A stretch of 64,000 bases of DNA from the NCBI GenBank assembly GCA_946803715.1, contig CAMPET010000068.1, positions 109,298-173,297 of the forward strand, written 5' to 3'. The translations under genes were made by a program, and so were the position numbers. Under the pieces are notes generated by a model that made no database searches, was not told the origin of the DNA, and saw only the letters and a list, made by a program, of their open reading frames with translations. The stretch's first letter is position 1. The number at the start of each line of letters is the position of its first letter. Positions 33,501 to 47,300 of the stretch are shown one piece after another. This stretch comes from Beroe ovata (Eukaryota > Ctenophora > Nuda > Beroida > Beroidae).

Positions 33501-35241
33501 GACCCAGTTGTGGACTGCTATTATAAGAGACTATCATGCTTCGTTCAGTTTCGATCCAAAATTGATTGCCATTTTTGAGCGCTGATATCTCCAGTACAGG
33601 CGCTCCAGTACAGGCGCTGATATGTTTCAGGCGCTGGTCGCAGAGAAACTGACTGGAGAGGGACCTAAGTGTACCGAGTGTACCAAATCATGGAATTTGC
33701 TCGAAAACTACTCGTCACATTTTAATGAAACTTTCCAGTTATGTCCCTTATGACCCAAAGAACATAAAAACGTCAAACAACATAGTACAATTTAGTCTTA
33801 GGTCCTAGTGACTGACTTTGGCCAAACTTGAGTTTGCGTGGGGCGCGGTAGCATTTTAGTATATTTTCTCCCACACATGTGGTCGAGTCCATCTTTTAAG
33901 CGCCGCGCACGCGCGTCACATCATCTTCATCTATCAGGAGCCATGCGTGCAGTGACGGCGCGGTGGGAAATACCGCCTTTGCCGTTTATATTTTAGCTGA
34001 CCGCCTCAGGGTTACAGGTCCCATACCGTTGTCTGCACTTCACGTTGTAGTAATGCCATAAAACTACTTGCTTGCTTGTTACCGTGATGATTCTTGCTGC
34101 CTCCAGATTATTTCATATCATTAATCATAGCTCTGAGCGCAGACCTCTCACAGCAACCTAGAGATTAGCACACACATACACTGTATTCTGTTCACAGTAT
34201 TCTGTACATATGAGTAATCTGTAAACACTACACAGTAATCTTACCATATGACCGATAGATTGTATACGAGCATACATATACATTACCTTTCTCGTCTTTA
34301 GTTCAATAACTTTTCTCTCGTCCTCTATAATTACTAACACTATCACTATACTAACACTATATACCACATTGCTATACTGGCTAGTAGAGAAAGAGCTAGC
34401 CGATCTTTTGTCGACATCTATAATTACCGGACCATGTGTAGTGGTAGCAACCGTGTTTTTTGTACTCATGTTTGTACAATTACTCGTGAAAGGGCCGTGT
34501 TTTTGTTTGAAGTTGTAGAATTTATGGTATTCACAAGCTCTTGAGTTTTGAGCAATTCGTGCTGTATTTTTTCTGTTTTCGTTTAGAAGTGAGTTCTCTC
34601 TATCTCCTAGCCATGATTACATGTTCCTAGCCATGATTTCTTGTTCGGACATTAGTGGATATAAACACTGTATTCGCAGCATTGTCTGACATTGCTTTCT
34701 ATAATACCCCCTACCCCCAGTACACATGACTATAATAATACATCAATAAATCATCGTAATCACCTGCTTCTCGTACAACACTATGTTCTAGACCTGCTTG
34801 AGCCATGGGCGATATTATAGCAGTGAATTCGTCTCTTCTATACGTAGTGTGGACCGGTATTGGATGGTGTTCACACTCTGAGTAATTACTGTTGATATCA
34901 GATACGGCGTTCTTAAGATATACCTAGCTTCTCAGATCATATCTGATATCTAACTATCAGGTTTTCTATTGGTTTATCATCCACCGCATTATTTTATGTC
35001 ATTTTCTGTGCCTGTTTTTACGTTGCAAGTCGTCTAACTCATGCAACTGTACAAAACCTGGGTTCTTGAGTATAGGTAGAGAGTAGGTACATCACTACAT
35101 CTGGTACTCAAATAGTACAAGATCATGTGTCCAAGTCAAACAATTCATCAGCTGTTTGTGTGTTTGTGTACGTGTGTTTGTGTCTGTGTGTGCGTGTGTT
35201 CGTGCATTGAATCAGCTTGTTTCAATGCATGAACACACACA

Positions 35242-35279
<38 letters not shown>

Positions 35280-38200
35280 TCTCTCACCGAATGTATCTTT
35301 GGCTATTGACACACCTCGCTTTATGACCGGGCTGGGGTACCTACTATAATAGTACTACTGCTACTGTTTACTGTGACGCACATGGTTTTTCGGGATCTAT
35401 ATAGAGAGTCTCCATGTGTATCCATTGGAAACGCATGACAAAGAGTTGTCACCACCAATAATACGGAGAAAGTAATCATTGTGTAATAATCGCTCTATTT
35501 TCCGGTGTTTCAATATGATATTTGTCAACCTGTGTCACGTGATGGTGTTTATAATAGCTCAGCTGTGACCATCTGCTTACTGCAACCATGACTCTTTCGT
35601 CCAATTGGGAATTGTTATTAAACCGGATATTTTATTTATAAACACATTATAATCTGTATGTATTTAGGTCGCGCATGTTGCTTTTCCAATCATCAAATTA
35701 CAAGCTAAACAATTATCTCTATTTGAATATTCTGAGTGCAATGCACGACAAGTTTTGAATATTGTTGCGGTGTCACTTTGACATCAACAATTGACGAAAG
35801 TTCAGACTTGACTGCTAAGTCTTATAATCGTACTCGTAGTACAAGCTGACACCTATTTTCGCCTTCGCTGACGTTTTAGGGGGCAGACAGACGGTTTTAG
35901 TTGCCAGAATTCCTATGATCTATCGCTTGCGCCAAAAAATGTCAAAAAGTTTTCGTTTTTAACGGAAATTTAATTCCTGCTTTTGATCATTCCAAACTGC
36001 CCAAATGGCAATTTAACGTCTAAGGAGACATCCATTTTCCATGCTTTGATTCTCCGATAAAAACACACAAATCCCCACCCAGCCACGTTTACATGAAAGT
36101 CAAACATTATATATCATGTTCTCGTAGTAGTGTCAATTAACCATCTGAAATCAAACAACTTATTTCAGGTTGAATGTTTCTCTGATATTCAGTAGCGGCA
36201 GCTCAAAGAAACAGTAAGTTAACCACTTCCTTGACTATACAATTTCAAATTTGATTTCAATGCTGTTGCCTGTTTGCTCATTCCTCATTGATTTCTGGTT
36301 TTCCCCGCCCACTGACCCCTGATCTCCCTCTCTCAGTGCTAGAGAAGACACCTCCAGTGTAAAGAGTCTCTCATCTCATCACTCGGCCGTTGACTCGCCA
36401 CCACATTTCGGGGCAGCAACACTCCCACCAGGCTATCCCGGAGTTCGGGTCACCACTCCCCGCAGTTCCATCTCCTCCACCTTATCATCCAGCCCCTCCT
36501 CAGCTCCGTACATACCCCGTTACCACTCCGACGAGCACATCTACGACTCGTTAGAGCCCAAGAAGAAGAAGAAGAGTGACGCGGACAGTACTGAGACAAG
36601 GAGTCGGCAAGGAAGTCAGGGTAGTAGACAGAGCGGTAGTCGACGAGGTAGTGAACTGAGCAGTATCGTCAGTCGACAGAGCAGTGAACTGAGCAGTGTT
36701 TTCACGTCAGAAAGCAGTGAACTGAGTGGAGGATCGGCCGGGGACAGATACATATCTGGTACTACAAGCCTACAACCACCGTTCATAGACCGGGAGTCGT
36801 GCACTACTCCCACTAACGAACTCTCATTCGAGTGGCATCAGCCTCCCACACCCATGAAACTGAAGAACAAGGACGCTGTGCCATCAGTGATGAAGCCACA
36901 GAGGAATCTGATCACAGACGCAATTACCGAGTCTCCGTTTTCGAAACGGGCGAGTCTGAAGAGGCGGAAGCCGCCCAAGAAGCCTCCGTCTGACAAGGAG
37001 GTCATGACTCCCAACAGAGAGAATGTTCCTCCGCCGACCACGAATAGCCTCCAGCGTGCAGGTTCGATCAGGAAAACAGACGAGTTCATGTCGACCCCAC
37101 CCAGAACCAGCAGGACAGGCTCTGGTTCGAGCAAGAGCTCGGACTCTAAGAGTAAGACCCTCCCCCGGCGAATTATCAGTGGACTGACCAGGTCATCTGA
37201 GAAGCACTCCAAACCCGAGCAGCAAACAGACAGCCCACCTGTGCCACCAGCCAGATCCTCATCAAGGAAAGCGTCTGATTCGCGGAGTGGCAGTATCAAC
37301 AGATCAACTCTGACAAGGAACAATAGTCTGAGTAGGAACAGACCTAACTCAATGGTGGGTTCAACTGCAGAGCTGAACAAGTCTGCAGGGAGCCGACCAA
37401 CCTCAATGATTGAAACTGGTAACCAGAAGTCCAGACCTACATCCATGATTGAAACAGGGCACCACAAAACTGCGGATAGCGGGAATCAGCGTACCCCAAA
37501 TCGTCAGAATTCAGCACCAGAGGGAAAAGGTCAGAAGTGTCGACGGACGAAATCCATGAAAGAGCCAGGGAGCCGCCGGCCTGTGAGACCAAAGTCCATA
37601 ATTGAGTTGGACGATATAAATCTGAGGGACTCATACGCAGCTACAGACCACTCCAGGGATGGGCGGTCATCCCTGAAAAACATTCCCGAGGGTAACACTA
37701 ACAGTCAGGTTGTTGATAAGGTGGTGACAGATGTCATTGATCCGTCGAAAACACCCGAACCCACGCCAGTGACAAGTGCTGGCCCGGATAGTGACCCTCA
37801 TGTGTCTGGAGATATCGAGCAGCTGCCATTAACTGCTCCAGCTTCTGTGAATGATAGCCACCCGCCGACTATATCGGACTCAACACCTGTTCCACAATCT
37901 GACGCCATGCAGGCAGATTCAGGTGCAGATCCCATCAGAAGTGTCAACATCATACTAGCTGGTGTCAACTCAGACTGTCTCCATGACGCCACTGATAAGA
38001 AACCAAGTCCGGTTACCTCAGCCCCGATCATCAGTGAACCAGCTGATTCCATCAGTGGCACCAGTGTGACCAACAGTAGCAGACCACCATCTGAGATTGG
38101 GTTTGCAATACCAAACTCTCCGTTCACACCTCTTGGATTTGCTCCGTCAGGATTTACACCCAGCCCGACCGACTCTAAGTCACACAACGGCTCACTCCCA

Positions 38201-40678
38201 GTCATTGATTTGTGAGTTTATACCTTGAATGTGCTCATTTTGATCGCAGCAACTATGATAATTGTGATTGAATCACGTGAACATATAATTGAGTCACGTG
38301 TCATGTTGATGTACCTATCTGCAGTGTTGCTGAGGAGATTAGGAGCGAGGTTAACAAAGATAACGAGCTCAAGAAGTTGAACAGCCTAATTGGGAGTAAT
38401 GGAGTGGCAGAAAACGGGCACAATACCACTCGACGCGACTCGTCCGTTATCTACAGTGAGTATTGGAGCTCTGCTCACGATAGTTTATAGGTGTTAGACA
38501 ACAGTCGGAGGGCGTGATCAGTCATATGATTTTCATGCAAATGTGGTTATCGTATTGGTAATTAATTAGGTATTACTATTACTATTGGGGATAATTTTAT
38601 CCATGAGGAGTTTTTTCCTTAATTCTGATCGAGCTCCCGGTCACAGATTTTCTCATAGCTTCATGAGCTATAATTCTACATCTCATCCTCAGGTGATTTC
38701 GAGGAGATGGAAGCGCTGTTAATGGAGCAGGAAGCACTGGCCGAGAAGTTGGAGAAGGAGAGAGCGGAGAAGGTCGAGTTGGAGAAGATAAAACTGGAAC
38801 AGGAGCGGAAACAGGAGGAGATGAAGGGAACTATCAAGAGTTTGGAAGAGGAGATAGTAAATGTGAGTTGTCTTTTGACCATAGGATTCCTGTTGAGATT
38901 CGTATATTTCTCGTGTTGACATTCTCATGTTGCAGAGAATTTTTGGTCGTATGAAAGTATATGACCCCCTACTGACAGTGACGCCCTGGCCCTGGTGACC
39001 CCCTTGGCATGGCATCTGTTGTCTGAGTGACACTCTAATCTCAATGTTGCAGGTTGACTGTCAGGTTGCCAAGCTGAAGCTAGCTAAGGAGGAATATGAT
39101 GACTTGGAGGACCACAGGAGGACACTCCAACACAAGCTGACAGCGGAGCGTGGGAAACAGAGACAACACGACGACCTCATATCGGTTTCGGGGATGAGTG
39201 TCTACTCCGAAAACGGGCTCATGCTGAATCAGGTAGATCTGCAGTATATTAGGGCAAAACATGATTTGTGTCGTGTTCACACCATACTTCTCATCATAAT
39301 ATGATTCATATAGTGTGTCAAATGCTATTGTGAACAACCATTTGGTAACTATGGTTACCATGGTAACTATAATTATAGCTTGGCGATGCCCTCCTTTTCC
39401 AATGACCATGATACTATAACTGTCATAATCAGATATTCTGTGAGGATTTGTCTGACATCCTGCATTATCAGGATATCAGTGATTACTCCAAGAGAGAACT
39501 CCTCGAACAACTGAGAGTATTGAGAAGGGAAAAGGGGGATCTAGAGGTTACTATCAAACAGTTGCGTTGTGACTCGGCCAATGAGAAGCGGAAACAGGAT
39601 AAGGTCATCAAAGATCTCATGACGCAGATCAGGGGATTCCACATGCCGGTACAAAGACAGGAGTCCACTGGTACGAGCTCATCCATGGATACTCATGTGT
39701 GATATTTTGATGAAAACTCGATTTCCTTGCAGATAACAGCTGTTGTTCGATAATAAAATAGCCCACACATCTTCCCTCAGCTAGATTGGCTACGTCAATG
39801 ATAATTAAAACTTAAAATGTTAGGATATTACGAGCCGCAATAACTGATTTTCCACAGGGCCCCAAGAAACAATGGCCATTATAACCGATCTAAAGACCCA
39901 AATGGAGCAACTGAAATCACAGAATAACTCACAGACGAAACTCATTGAAAGGTTAGTATTGTGACTTATTAATGACTTGTTAAGTAAGGGGAGTGAGTAG
40001 AGTTACAATGTTGGTGTCAATAGAGACATGGTGTCCAGGAAAGTGCTGTGTAGTGTGTGTGCATGATGTCAAACCCAAGGTGCTGTCGGGGAAACTGTTG
40101 TGAGGAAAGTGGTGTTAGGGAGAGGAGAGTGGTGTCAAGGAAAGTGGTGTCAAGGAAAGTGGTGTCAAGGAAAGTGATGTCAAGGAAAGTGGTGTCAAGA
40201 AAAGTGGTGTCAAGGAATGTGATGTCAAGGAAAGTGATGTCAAGGATGGTTGTGTCAAGGAGAGAGGTGTCAAGGCAAACGTGGTGTCAAGAGAAGTGAT
40301 GTCAAGGAAAGTGCTGTCAAAGAGAAGGCGAATTCAAGGAGGAATGTGGTGTCTCTGCTGGAGAAGTGGTGTCAAAGAAAGTTTTGTCTAGATTACGATC
40401 TTTGATTAGTTTACCTTATACTAAACTATCTTATCTGAGTATCTGACGATTTACTTTCGTTGCATTTTGCATTCCATTTACTCATTAAATATCATGATTA
40501 ATAAATATTATAATAGTTGATTGTAGCTGTGAAAGTTAATTTAAGTAGTCATTGATCAGTTTGATTCATATTTCCGTGTTTCAGGTTGGTAACAGAACGG
40601 AATCAGCACCTCCAAGAGATTGCCCGATTAAGGGGATCAAACGAGGAAGATATTCAGTTGAGGGACGAAGTATCATGA
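30501..40678 (+). CDS. serine-rich, coiled-coil protein of about 960 residues, unassigned
   Basis: Nine exons in phase: 30501-30556 (ATG), 36169-36213, 36337-38211, 38325-38455, 38693-38862, 39053-39232, 39433-39670, 39858-39951 and 40585-40678 (TGA). The summed length is 2883 bases (960 residues); acceptor 39472 instead of 39433 would give 947. The large third exon is disordered: GSRQ/SRRGSELSS repeats, basic KKKKK, and PPKKPP and PTSMIE repeats that suggest SH3-ligand and kinase sites. The C-terminal third is heptad-rich: MEALLMEQEALAEKLEKERA, SKRELLEQLRVLRREKGDLE and LKTQMEQLKSQ. It is probably a cytoskeletal or junctional scaffold, by composition only; I do not recognise the family. Intron 1 is 5.6 kb (30557-36168) and shows no nested gene. 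Retaining the intron after 39670 ends the protein at the TGA at 39700, a possible short form. Confidence 0.8.
35150..35278. repeat. GT/CA microsatellite pair forming a hairpin
   Basis: A GT-rich run (35157-35200) is followed by GTTCGTGCATTGAA, a short loop, then TTTCAATGCATGAACACAC and a CA run. The two halves are inverted complements. It sits in intron 1 of the coiled-coil gene. Confidence 0.8.
40115..40390. repeat. 15-bp minisatellite (GTGGTGTCAAGGAAA)
   Basis: More than a dozen GTGGTGTCAAGGAAA units with ATG and GAG variants, degenerating after 40300, in the last intron (39952-40584) of the coiled-coil gene. The plus frame across it (VVSRK repeats) is a by-product. Confidence 0.9.
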
Positions 40679-42416
40679 TTCAAATTCCCCTTCCGACGGT
40701 ACCTTGTCCACGCAGCTGACAATTGCAGTCTTATTCTATGTGATTGTGAGTGGTGCAGAAACTATTGGGATTTGCAGCTGGAAAAGAGAAAAGCTTATGG
40801 AAGAGAGAACCAAGAGAGAGCGTTTCTAATTTCGGAACAGCCGACTTTAATAATAACGTAAAACTAGATTGGTACTCAGCTCATCAGAGGAATATATAAC
40901 AAACTGCAGCTGTGTCAGCCCAGCAATGACAGTTCAACGACAGTTCAATGACAGTTTAATGACAGTTCAAGTGCACAAACAGCAAACATAACAGCCAACA
41001 CGGAAATATGGAATGAATACCACAATTCTATTCGTGATCGTCGCTACTGCTGTTTGTAATTTTTATTCAAATTTTTATAAAACTTTTTAGCTTGGATTCG
41101 CATGACAACTTTAATTATTTGATTTTGATAAAATGTGAATATTTTCCTTTATCATGTCTTATTATTTCTATGAACATTTTTCCTGGTGCACAATGAATAT
41201 TTATGATGAATATGGTTCGCTGAACATCAGTTTTTCGTGAATGATAAATTATAATTGTGCTCCAAGATAAAACTGGGAAGTTCAAGTGAACACATGATAG
41301 TTATATGATGGCACTGGCAGACGGCAGTTTTGATGTCCAATCCGCCTCGTCCAACTTCGTACACCAAGTTCAAACAGTTCTGATCGTTCTCCATCGTATC
41401 AGGAAAATATGTTTTTAATTCTAAACTTTAAGAATGTGGATTTTGATTTCATACTGGTCTGAATGCCGATTGCCGAATGAGATAATAAACATGATGAGAA
41501 TCAACTTGGAAGTTTGGTTTCACATCATGAGAATGAAAATTGTATATACTCTGGTAGAGAATGTTCATTTCCCATTATTCGACCAAATTTTCGTTTCCTT
41601 TTTATTCAAGACTCGAATTTACTTGCATTCAATTCACAATTCACATTATTGTAAGCAGTACACGTGCATATCAGCCTCGTGTAAAGGGAGCCTCCATGCC
41701 TCCAAGATACTCATCCATGATCACCACATTTACATGATCATGGTATTGGTTAGGATGCTTGAGTAACTGCAAGCTAAGTGGGACCAGGATTCGGGCAGCT
41801 GATGCCAAATTGAAATTCGGGGTAATCGGGGTCAGCACCTCCATTACAGCTGCTTAATATAATACGGTTGTTTACTCGATTTGTGTGATTAAAGCACACG
41901 CATTGGAGTATGGGAAGCTGTGATGAACCACATAAATCAATGTGGGTTTATCTGCGCGTCAGTTTAACCTCCGCGGCAACCTGACCGGAATGCTGTGACT
42001 ATAACCGCATACATCAATGTGGGTTTATCTCAATCAGTGAGGTCGGCTTCCTGGAGCCTAGATATTGAACTCTGAAACACCAGTGACCAGAATGCCGTGC
42101 ACAGGAGAAATTTCCTCCAACAGGAGGAAGTTCGACCCTAAAAATGGGCAAAGATCAAAAAGCGAGCACACTAATACGTCCATCTCTTTCGGTATGCCTT
42201 TTCAGCAACAATCTGAACAGACTGCACGTGTCTTGCATTGGGAAGTCACCTTGCCTCAATTCCAGCCCGGCAGCATTGTTCATGTTCCTCATGGATCAAT
42301 GTGGGCTTCTAAATCAGAACTTATAATTATAAAGAAAGAGCAAACTCAACTCCTGCGTTAATCACACGTTCCTTACTTTTCCAGAAGCCACGTACTGCGC
42401 CGCGTCTCAGCTGGTC
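40679..42416. other. spacer, no gene recognised
   Basis: 3' flank of the coiled-coil gene and 5' flank of the secreted repeat protein. 40927-40975 has short CAATGACAGTT tandem units. 41925-42030 holds two copies of CATCAATGTGGGTTTATC about 82 bases apart, and CAATGTGGGCTTC near 42297 resembles them. No exon or RNA gene was recognised. Confidence 0.5.
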
Positions 42417-43604
42417 ATGAAGCTGCAAATCATTGCTCTGTTCCTGACAGCCATTGTATTTGTCAGGAGTCATGCAGATGTTCAATCCTGTGGGGCTATT
42501 CAGCACATCGGGGGCCTCTGCCTTGACGAGGATGACACAGATTTTGTAGTCCTCACAAGTGCTGGATGTGGAAGACAGTTCTGTTTAGCGGATGACGGGT
42601 CTCTCGTGGATCAGTCCACAGGCAAATGTCTGGCGGTTGATCTCACGACAGAACACCATATGCTGAAATTCGGCCAATGCGAGTATGCAACAATATGGGA
42701 AGAATCAGATTATGGATTTAGAGTTGCAGTTACGGATGATATCTGCATGCATCCCCTTGGTGGTAATGCTATCCCTGAAGAGAATACACATGTTGTCATC
42801 CATCCTTCCTGCGACGAGGAACGGCTCACCTTCAAGTTCCATGTGCCTGAGGAAGAATCTTGTGGGGCAATCCAACATCTTGGTGGCCTCTGTGTTGATA
42901 TGGATGACACCGCTGAACAGAATGCCATCCTCACAAGTGCCGGCTGTGATAGAGAGTTCTGTCTAACAGCCAGTGGCAAACTCGAGGACCAGTCCACAGG
43001 GAAATGTCTTAGAGCAGATGTCATGTCAAATAACGAACTGATAACATTTGGATCATGTGACACCGCTACACAATGGGCAGAAACAGAGATCGGTTACAGA
43101 GCTAGCTCAACAGATGATATGTGCTGGCATCCACTTGGAGGTGCAGCGAACCCAGATGTCAACACAAACATAGTCGTCTACACCACTTGTACAGAAGAAC
43201 GACTAACATTTAAGATGCAAGAACCCGAGGATAAATCATGTGGGGCAATCAAACATCTTGGTGGCCTCTGTGTTGACATGGATGACACTGCTGAACAGAA
43301 TGCCATCCTCACAAGCGCTGGCTGTGATAGAGAGTTCTGTCTAACAGCCAATGGCAAACTCGAGGATCAGTCCACAGGGAAATGTCTTAGAGCAGATGTC
43401 ATGTCAAATAACGAACTGATTACATTTGGATCATGTGACACAGCTACACAATGGGCAGAAACAGAGATCGGTTACAGAGCTAGCTCAACAGATGATATGT
43501 GCTGGCATCCACTTGGAGGGGCAGCGAATCCAAATGTCAACACAAACATAGTCGTCTACACAACTTGTACAGAAGAACGACTAACTTTTCAAATGCAAGA
43601 CTAA
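42417..43604 (+). CDS. secreted protein with three cysteine-rich beta-trefoil-like (lectin-type) repeats
   Basis: Intronless frame of 395 residues. Residues 1-20 (KLQIIALFLTAIVFVRSHA) form a signal peptide, with no membrane anchor after it. Three repeats follow at about 24-147, 148-273 and 274-395, each with eight cysteines in the pattern SCGAI, GGLC, SAGC, EFC, GKCL, GSC/GQC, DMC/DIC and TTC/PSC. Each has a conserved HPLGG...NTNIVVYTTC and EERLTF end. The GKCL and late-cysteine pattern recalls ricin-B-type carbohydrate-binding folds, so an extracellular lectin in mucus or innate defence is the best guess; no sugar-binding QxW motif is clear. Repeats 2 and 3 differ at only three residues before their C-terminal linker, repeat 1 much more. 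It may also be an invertebrate-specific family without carbohydrate binding. Confidence 0.75.
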   Translation: MKLQIIALFLTAIVFVRSHADVQSCGAIQHIGGLCLDEDDTDFVVLTSAGCGRQFCLADDGSLVDQSTGKCLAVDLTTEHHMLKFGQCEYATIWEESDYGFRVAVTDDICMHPLGGNAIPEENTHVVIHPSCDEERLTFKFHVPEEESCGAIQHLGGLCVDMDDTAEQNAILTSAGCDREFCLTASGKLEDQSTGKCLRADVMSNNELITFGSCDTATQWAETEIGYRASSTDDMCWHPLGGAANPDVNTNIVVYTTCTEERLTFKMQEPEDKSCGAIKHLGGLCVDMDDTAEQNAILTSAGCDREFCLTANGKLEDQSTGKCLRADVMSNNELITFGSCDTATQWAETEIGYRASSTDDMCWHPLGGAANPNVNTNIVVYTTCTEERLTFQMQD

Positions 43605-44311
43605 GGGATGACTTCTCAATTCTCATACAGGACTTATTATTATACAGGATCTTATAGCGTATTCATGATTATTTTTCCATCAAATTAAACCAATGTGCTA
43701 AAATACAACTGGGCACTGGCTTTTAAAGTTTAGACTGGTTAATGGTTATTGATTATTAAACTTCTAACAGCATTTGAAATAACTATCAAGTTCCACGAAT
43801 TGCAGTTGTTTTGATTATATCACCATCTTAGTAGTTGGCTGGATTATATTCCGGAAAGACTGAAAAAGTCGAGGTGGTTAATGCAGGTCAATCCAATTTT
43901 ATATGGTTACGATACTGAAACAATATTGAAACAGCATTCGATCTGGTATGATTTGAACAGACAAAATATCTCTAAAATGAATCCTATCAACAACGACAAA
44001 TCTTGAGTACCACATGAAATTAAACTTCACTTACAACAAATGCAGGATGAAATTTTTCTCACAGTCAGATGGAACTCTCTCACAATTTATGGTACAAACT
44101 AAAGCTGTTTGATCGAGATAGAGAAAAGAGAAGAATTGTATAATTTTCATCTGCAAGTCTAACCATACCTTAGTCGGTACTCCCACTGCATTCCTTGAAC
44201 AGAAAGCGTGTTCCCGCCTCGTGTGTGCCCCAATGGACAGAAAGAAAAGAGGGACACATGATCATGTCCACTGTCCAGTGTGTGCAAATTTAGTAGGTAA
44301 ATGACATTTAC

Positions 44312-47300
44312 CTACGCATTGATACTCTGATGACCTTGGTTAGGGAGATTTATCACATTATCTGGTCCGGATTGGGGTTCACCATTTGCACCAATTAGAG
44401 GCTCGGTTTCAGCTCCCTTGCCATCGTCTCCTCTGTCTCGTGACTGAACTTTTGCCAGCCAGCCATCCCACCTGTAAAAAAGTGGGTCACTGTCACTATT
44501 ATAGTCAGTTCCTGTGCTCAGGATAGTTGTGACAGTATAGTTCTGAGCTAAGTGATAGACAGATGAAACTTGTTACAACCTTCGGTGGGTAGTTTAGTAT
44601 CTTGCATTCTCGCTAAACTTCCATCCCACCTGGGGAACAATGGTACACTACATATACACTACACCATGTGTACTGTGAACACACTGTACTATACACTACA
44701 CAGTCTGTACTGTGTATGCACGATGTACTATACACCACACCATAGGTACTATCCCAAATAAAATAATATGTACTCTTCGCGATGTACTATTCACGATATA
44801 CTTTACATTCACCATACACTGCACCATACTTTACACTGCACGATGTTCTATACACGATGTTCTATACACGGTGTCCTATACACGATGTACTATACACGAT
44901 GCACTATACACGATGCACTACACGATTTACTATACACGATTAACTATACACGATTTACTTTACACGATGAACTATACACGATGCACTATACACGATGTAC
45001 TATACACTGTGTACTGTACACTGTATATTATACACGATGTACTATACACTGTGTACTATACACGATGTTCTATACACGATGCACTTTACACGATGTACTA
45101 TACACGATGTTCTATACACGNTATACACGGTGTACTATAGACGGTGTACTATACCAATGTACTATACACGATGTTCTATACACAATGTACTATACACGGT
45201 GTACTATACACGATGTACTATACACGGTGTACTACACACGATGTAATATACACGATGCACTATACACTGTGTTCTATACACGATGTTCTATACACTATGT
45301 ACTATACACGATGTTCTATACACGATGTTCTATACACGATGTTCTATACACGATGTACTACACTGCAGCTATACTCACAGTGTGAGGAGGAGAGCTATGA
45401 ACTGAAGTACGAGAAGCAGAAGGAAGGAGAAACCAGTGTACCACTGTCGGGTTGCCAGGTATAACTGGTACAATCCAACAGATGATATCATGAGGGAAAA
45501 TCCTTCACACACGTTCAGTAACTGGAACAACTGCGGTACGAGAAGGTAACTCTGAGATATGTACCTTACTCTGAACTTAGTAACTCCGAGATATGTAACT
45601 CTGAGATAAGTAACTCTGAGAGTGAGTGGGTTCTGCACGAATTCCAGAAGGTCAATTATAATCATAGTCCTTATCTTGCATTTGCATCCCAACTTATGTG
45701 TTATTGGCAAACTCCAATGATGTCAACGAGAAATTTAGTTCGTGTCTGGTGGAGTTATACCTGTCCATATTGGTTAGGCTTCACTAATTTGGATAATCGA
45801 GCTCTGTACACTGCTAACGCTACACCACTTCCAGCCTGGAACACTCTTCCTGAAATAGTTCCAGATATCCATTATCACGTGATAAATTAGTGACTGTGCT
45901 AAGTGCTAAAATCATAACATTTGAGCTAAAATCCTTAACTTTGAGCTTTGAACTTTCTCAGCTTCGTTCTCAAGCAACTCTCAATTCTCACGACATCTAC
46001 CGTACGTACCTACCGCCATGATGGCGAATGTTCTGGCGACTGTGGCAATACCGAATCCGGCACAGCAGAAGAGGCAGGAGAGACCTGCAATCACCGTCTC
46101 GGGGATTTTCACCCTCTTCATTAGTGGCACACACATCACCATCACAAAGTTGCTGACACTCCCAACTGCGGTGTTAGGTGATGGGTGACTGGTGAGTCAG
46201 TTTGAGTATGGGCAGCAGTTGGCGGCCACTCATACTGGTCATGATATGTCGAAATTCGTTGAGAGATTTGTTTCGATTCATATCACACATACCTGTGTGT
46301 AGGATGCCTATTTTAGCTGGAGCCCAATTGAATGGGGCGTTGAGAACGTATCCAGTGAAAAAGCTGACAAATGACAAGAACGCTGTGAAGTGGAGAAGAT
46401 ATGCAACAGATAAGATGTATATTCTTTTCCTGTATGGACTCTCTCCAGTGTACACATCCAAAACTTGGTGCAACATTTCTCTTGCTGATTTGGGTGCTGA
46501 TCGTTTGCTTTGCGGCGGATTTCGTATCACTACCACGAGATATGTCGCAACAAATGCCTGGAATTTGGTCACATTGATAACAGCGGATTAGCATCTGCAT
46601 TCATATTTTTGAGCTCATTTTAATTTCAAGATTTACTGGGAAGCTACACTTCCGTATCATGTGGTTACCAATACCTACAACAGAGTATCGTCCGCACATA
46701 CGCGCGCTCGGGAACGCGTGAAGACACAAATTTTAACGATCACTGTCGTAGTTTTGAACCAGAAAAACATTTTTGCGCCTCTCGCAAAGTTGGATAAAGT
46801 GCCGAACATCGTGACATTGGGCCATTTTTGATGCTTCTTTGTGATATCTAAAATTTCTCTTCACTGATACTGCGAGAAACTGTACAAACACTTGAAGTCA
46901 AATCAGGGGGTTACTTACACTTATCGACACGCTCATCAGGGGTGTGCTGTACCATGTGGCATTTGACATCAACTCTCCAGCCACAAGACCGCCTGAGGGA
47001 GAGAACAAGCTGTGATATGACCTGTGATAACAGGGGAAGAAGGATACACTATGCGTGATACACATGTAAAATCCTGCAACACAGTGATAGCTTCCATCAT
47101 TCCACATTTGACCAGTGAGTCAGTTATGTATTATCAAGCAGTGACTGGGGCATTTGGGGAAAGTTCTATCTTTACTTCTCTCCCGTTTACAGTATTCTAA
47201 AGTCGATGGTGTGGTGTTAGCTCATGCTATCATGGCGGTAGAAATGAGAATGCAGGGTGGAGAAGATAAGAGGAACTTCGTCTTTCTTGACGCAATAGCT

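Noticed and set aside
36838-37467. Long minus-strand open frame opposite the coiled-coil gene
   Set aside because: It is antisense to exon 36337-38211, whose plus frame joins in phase to seven other exons; Leu-rich composition is the mirror of Ser/Arg-rich coding.
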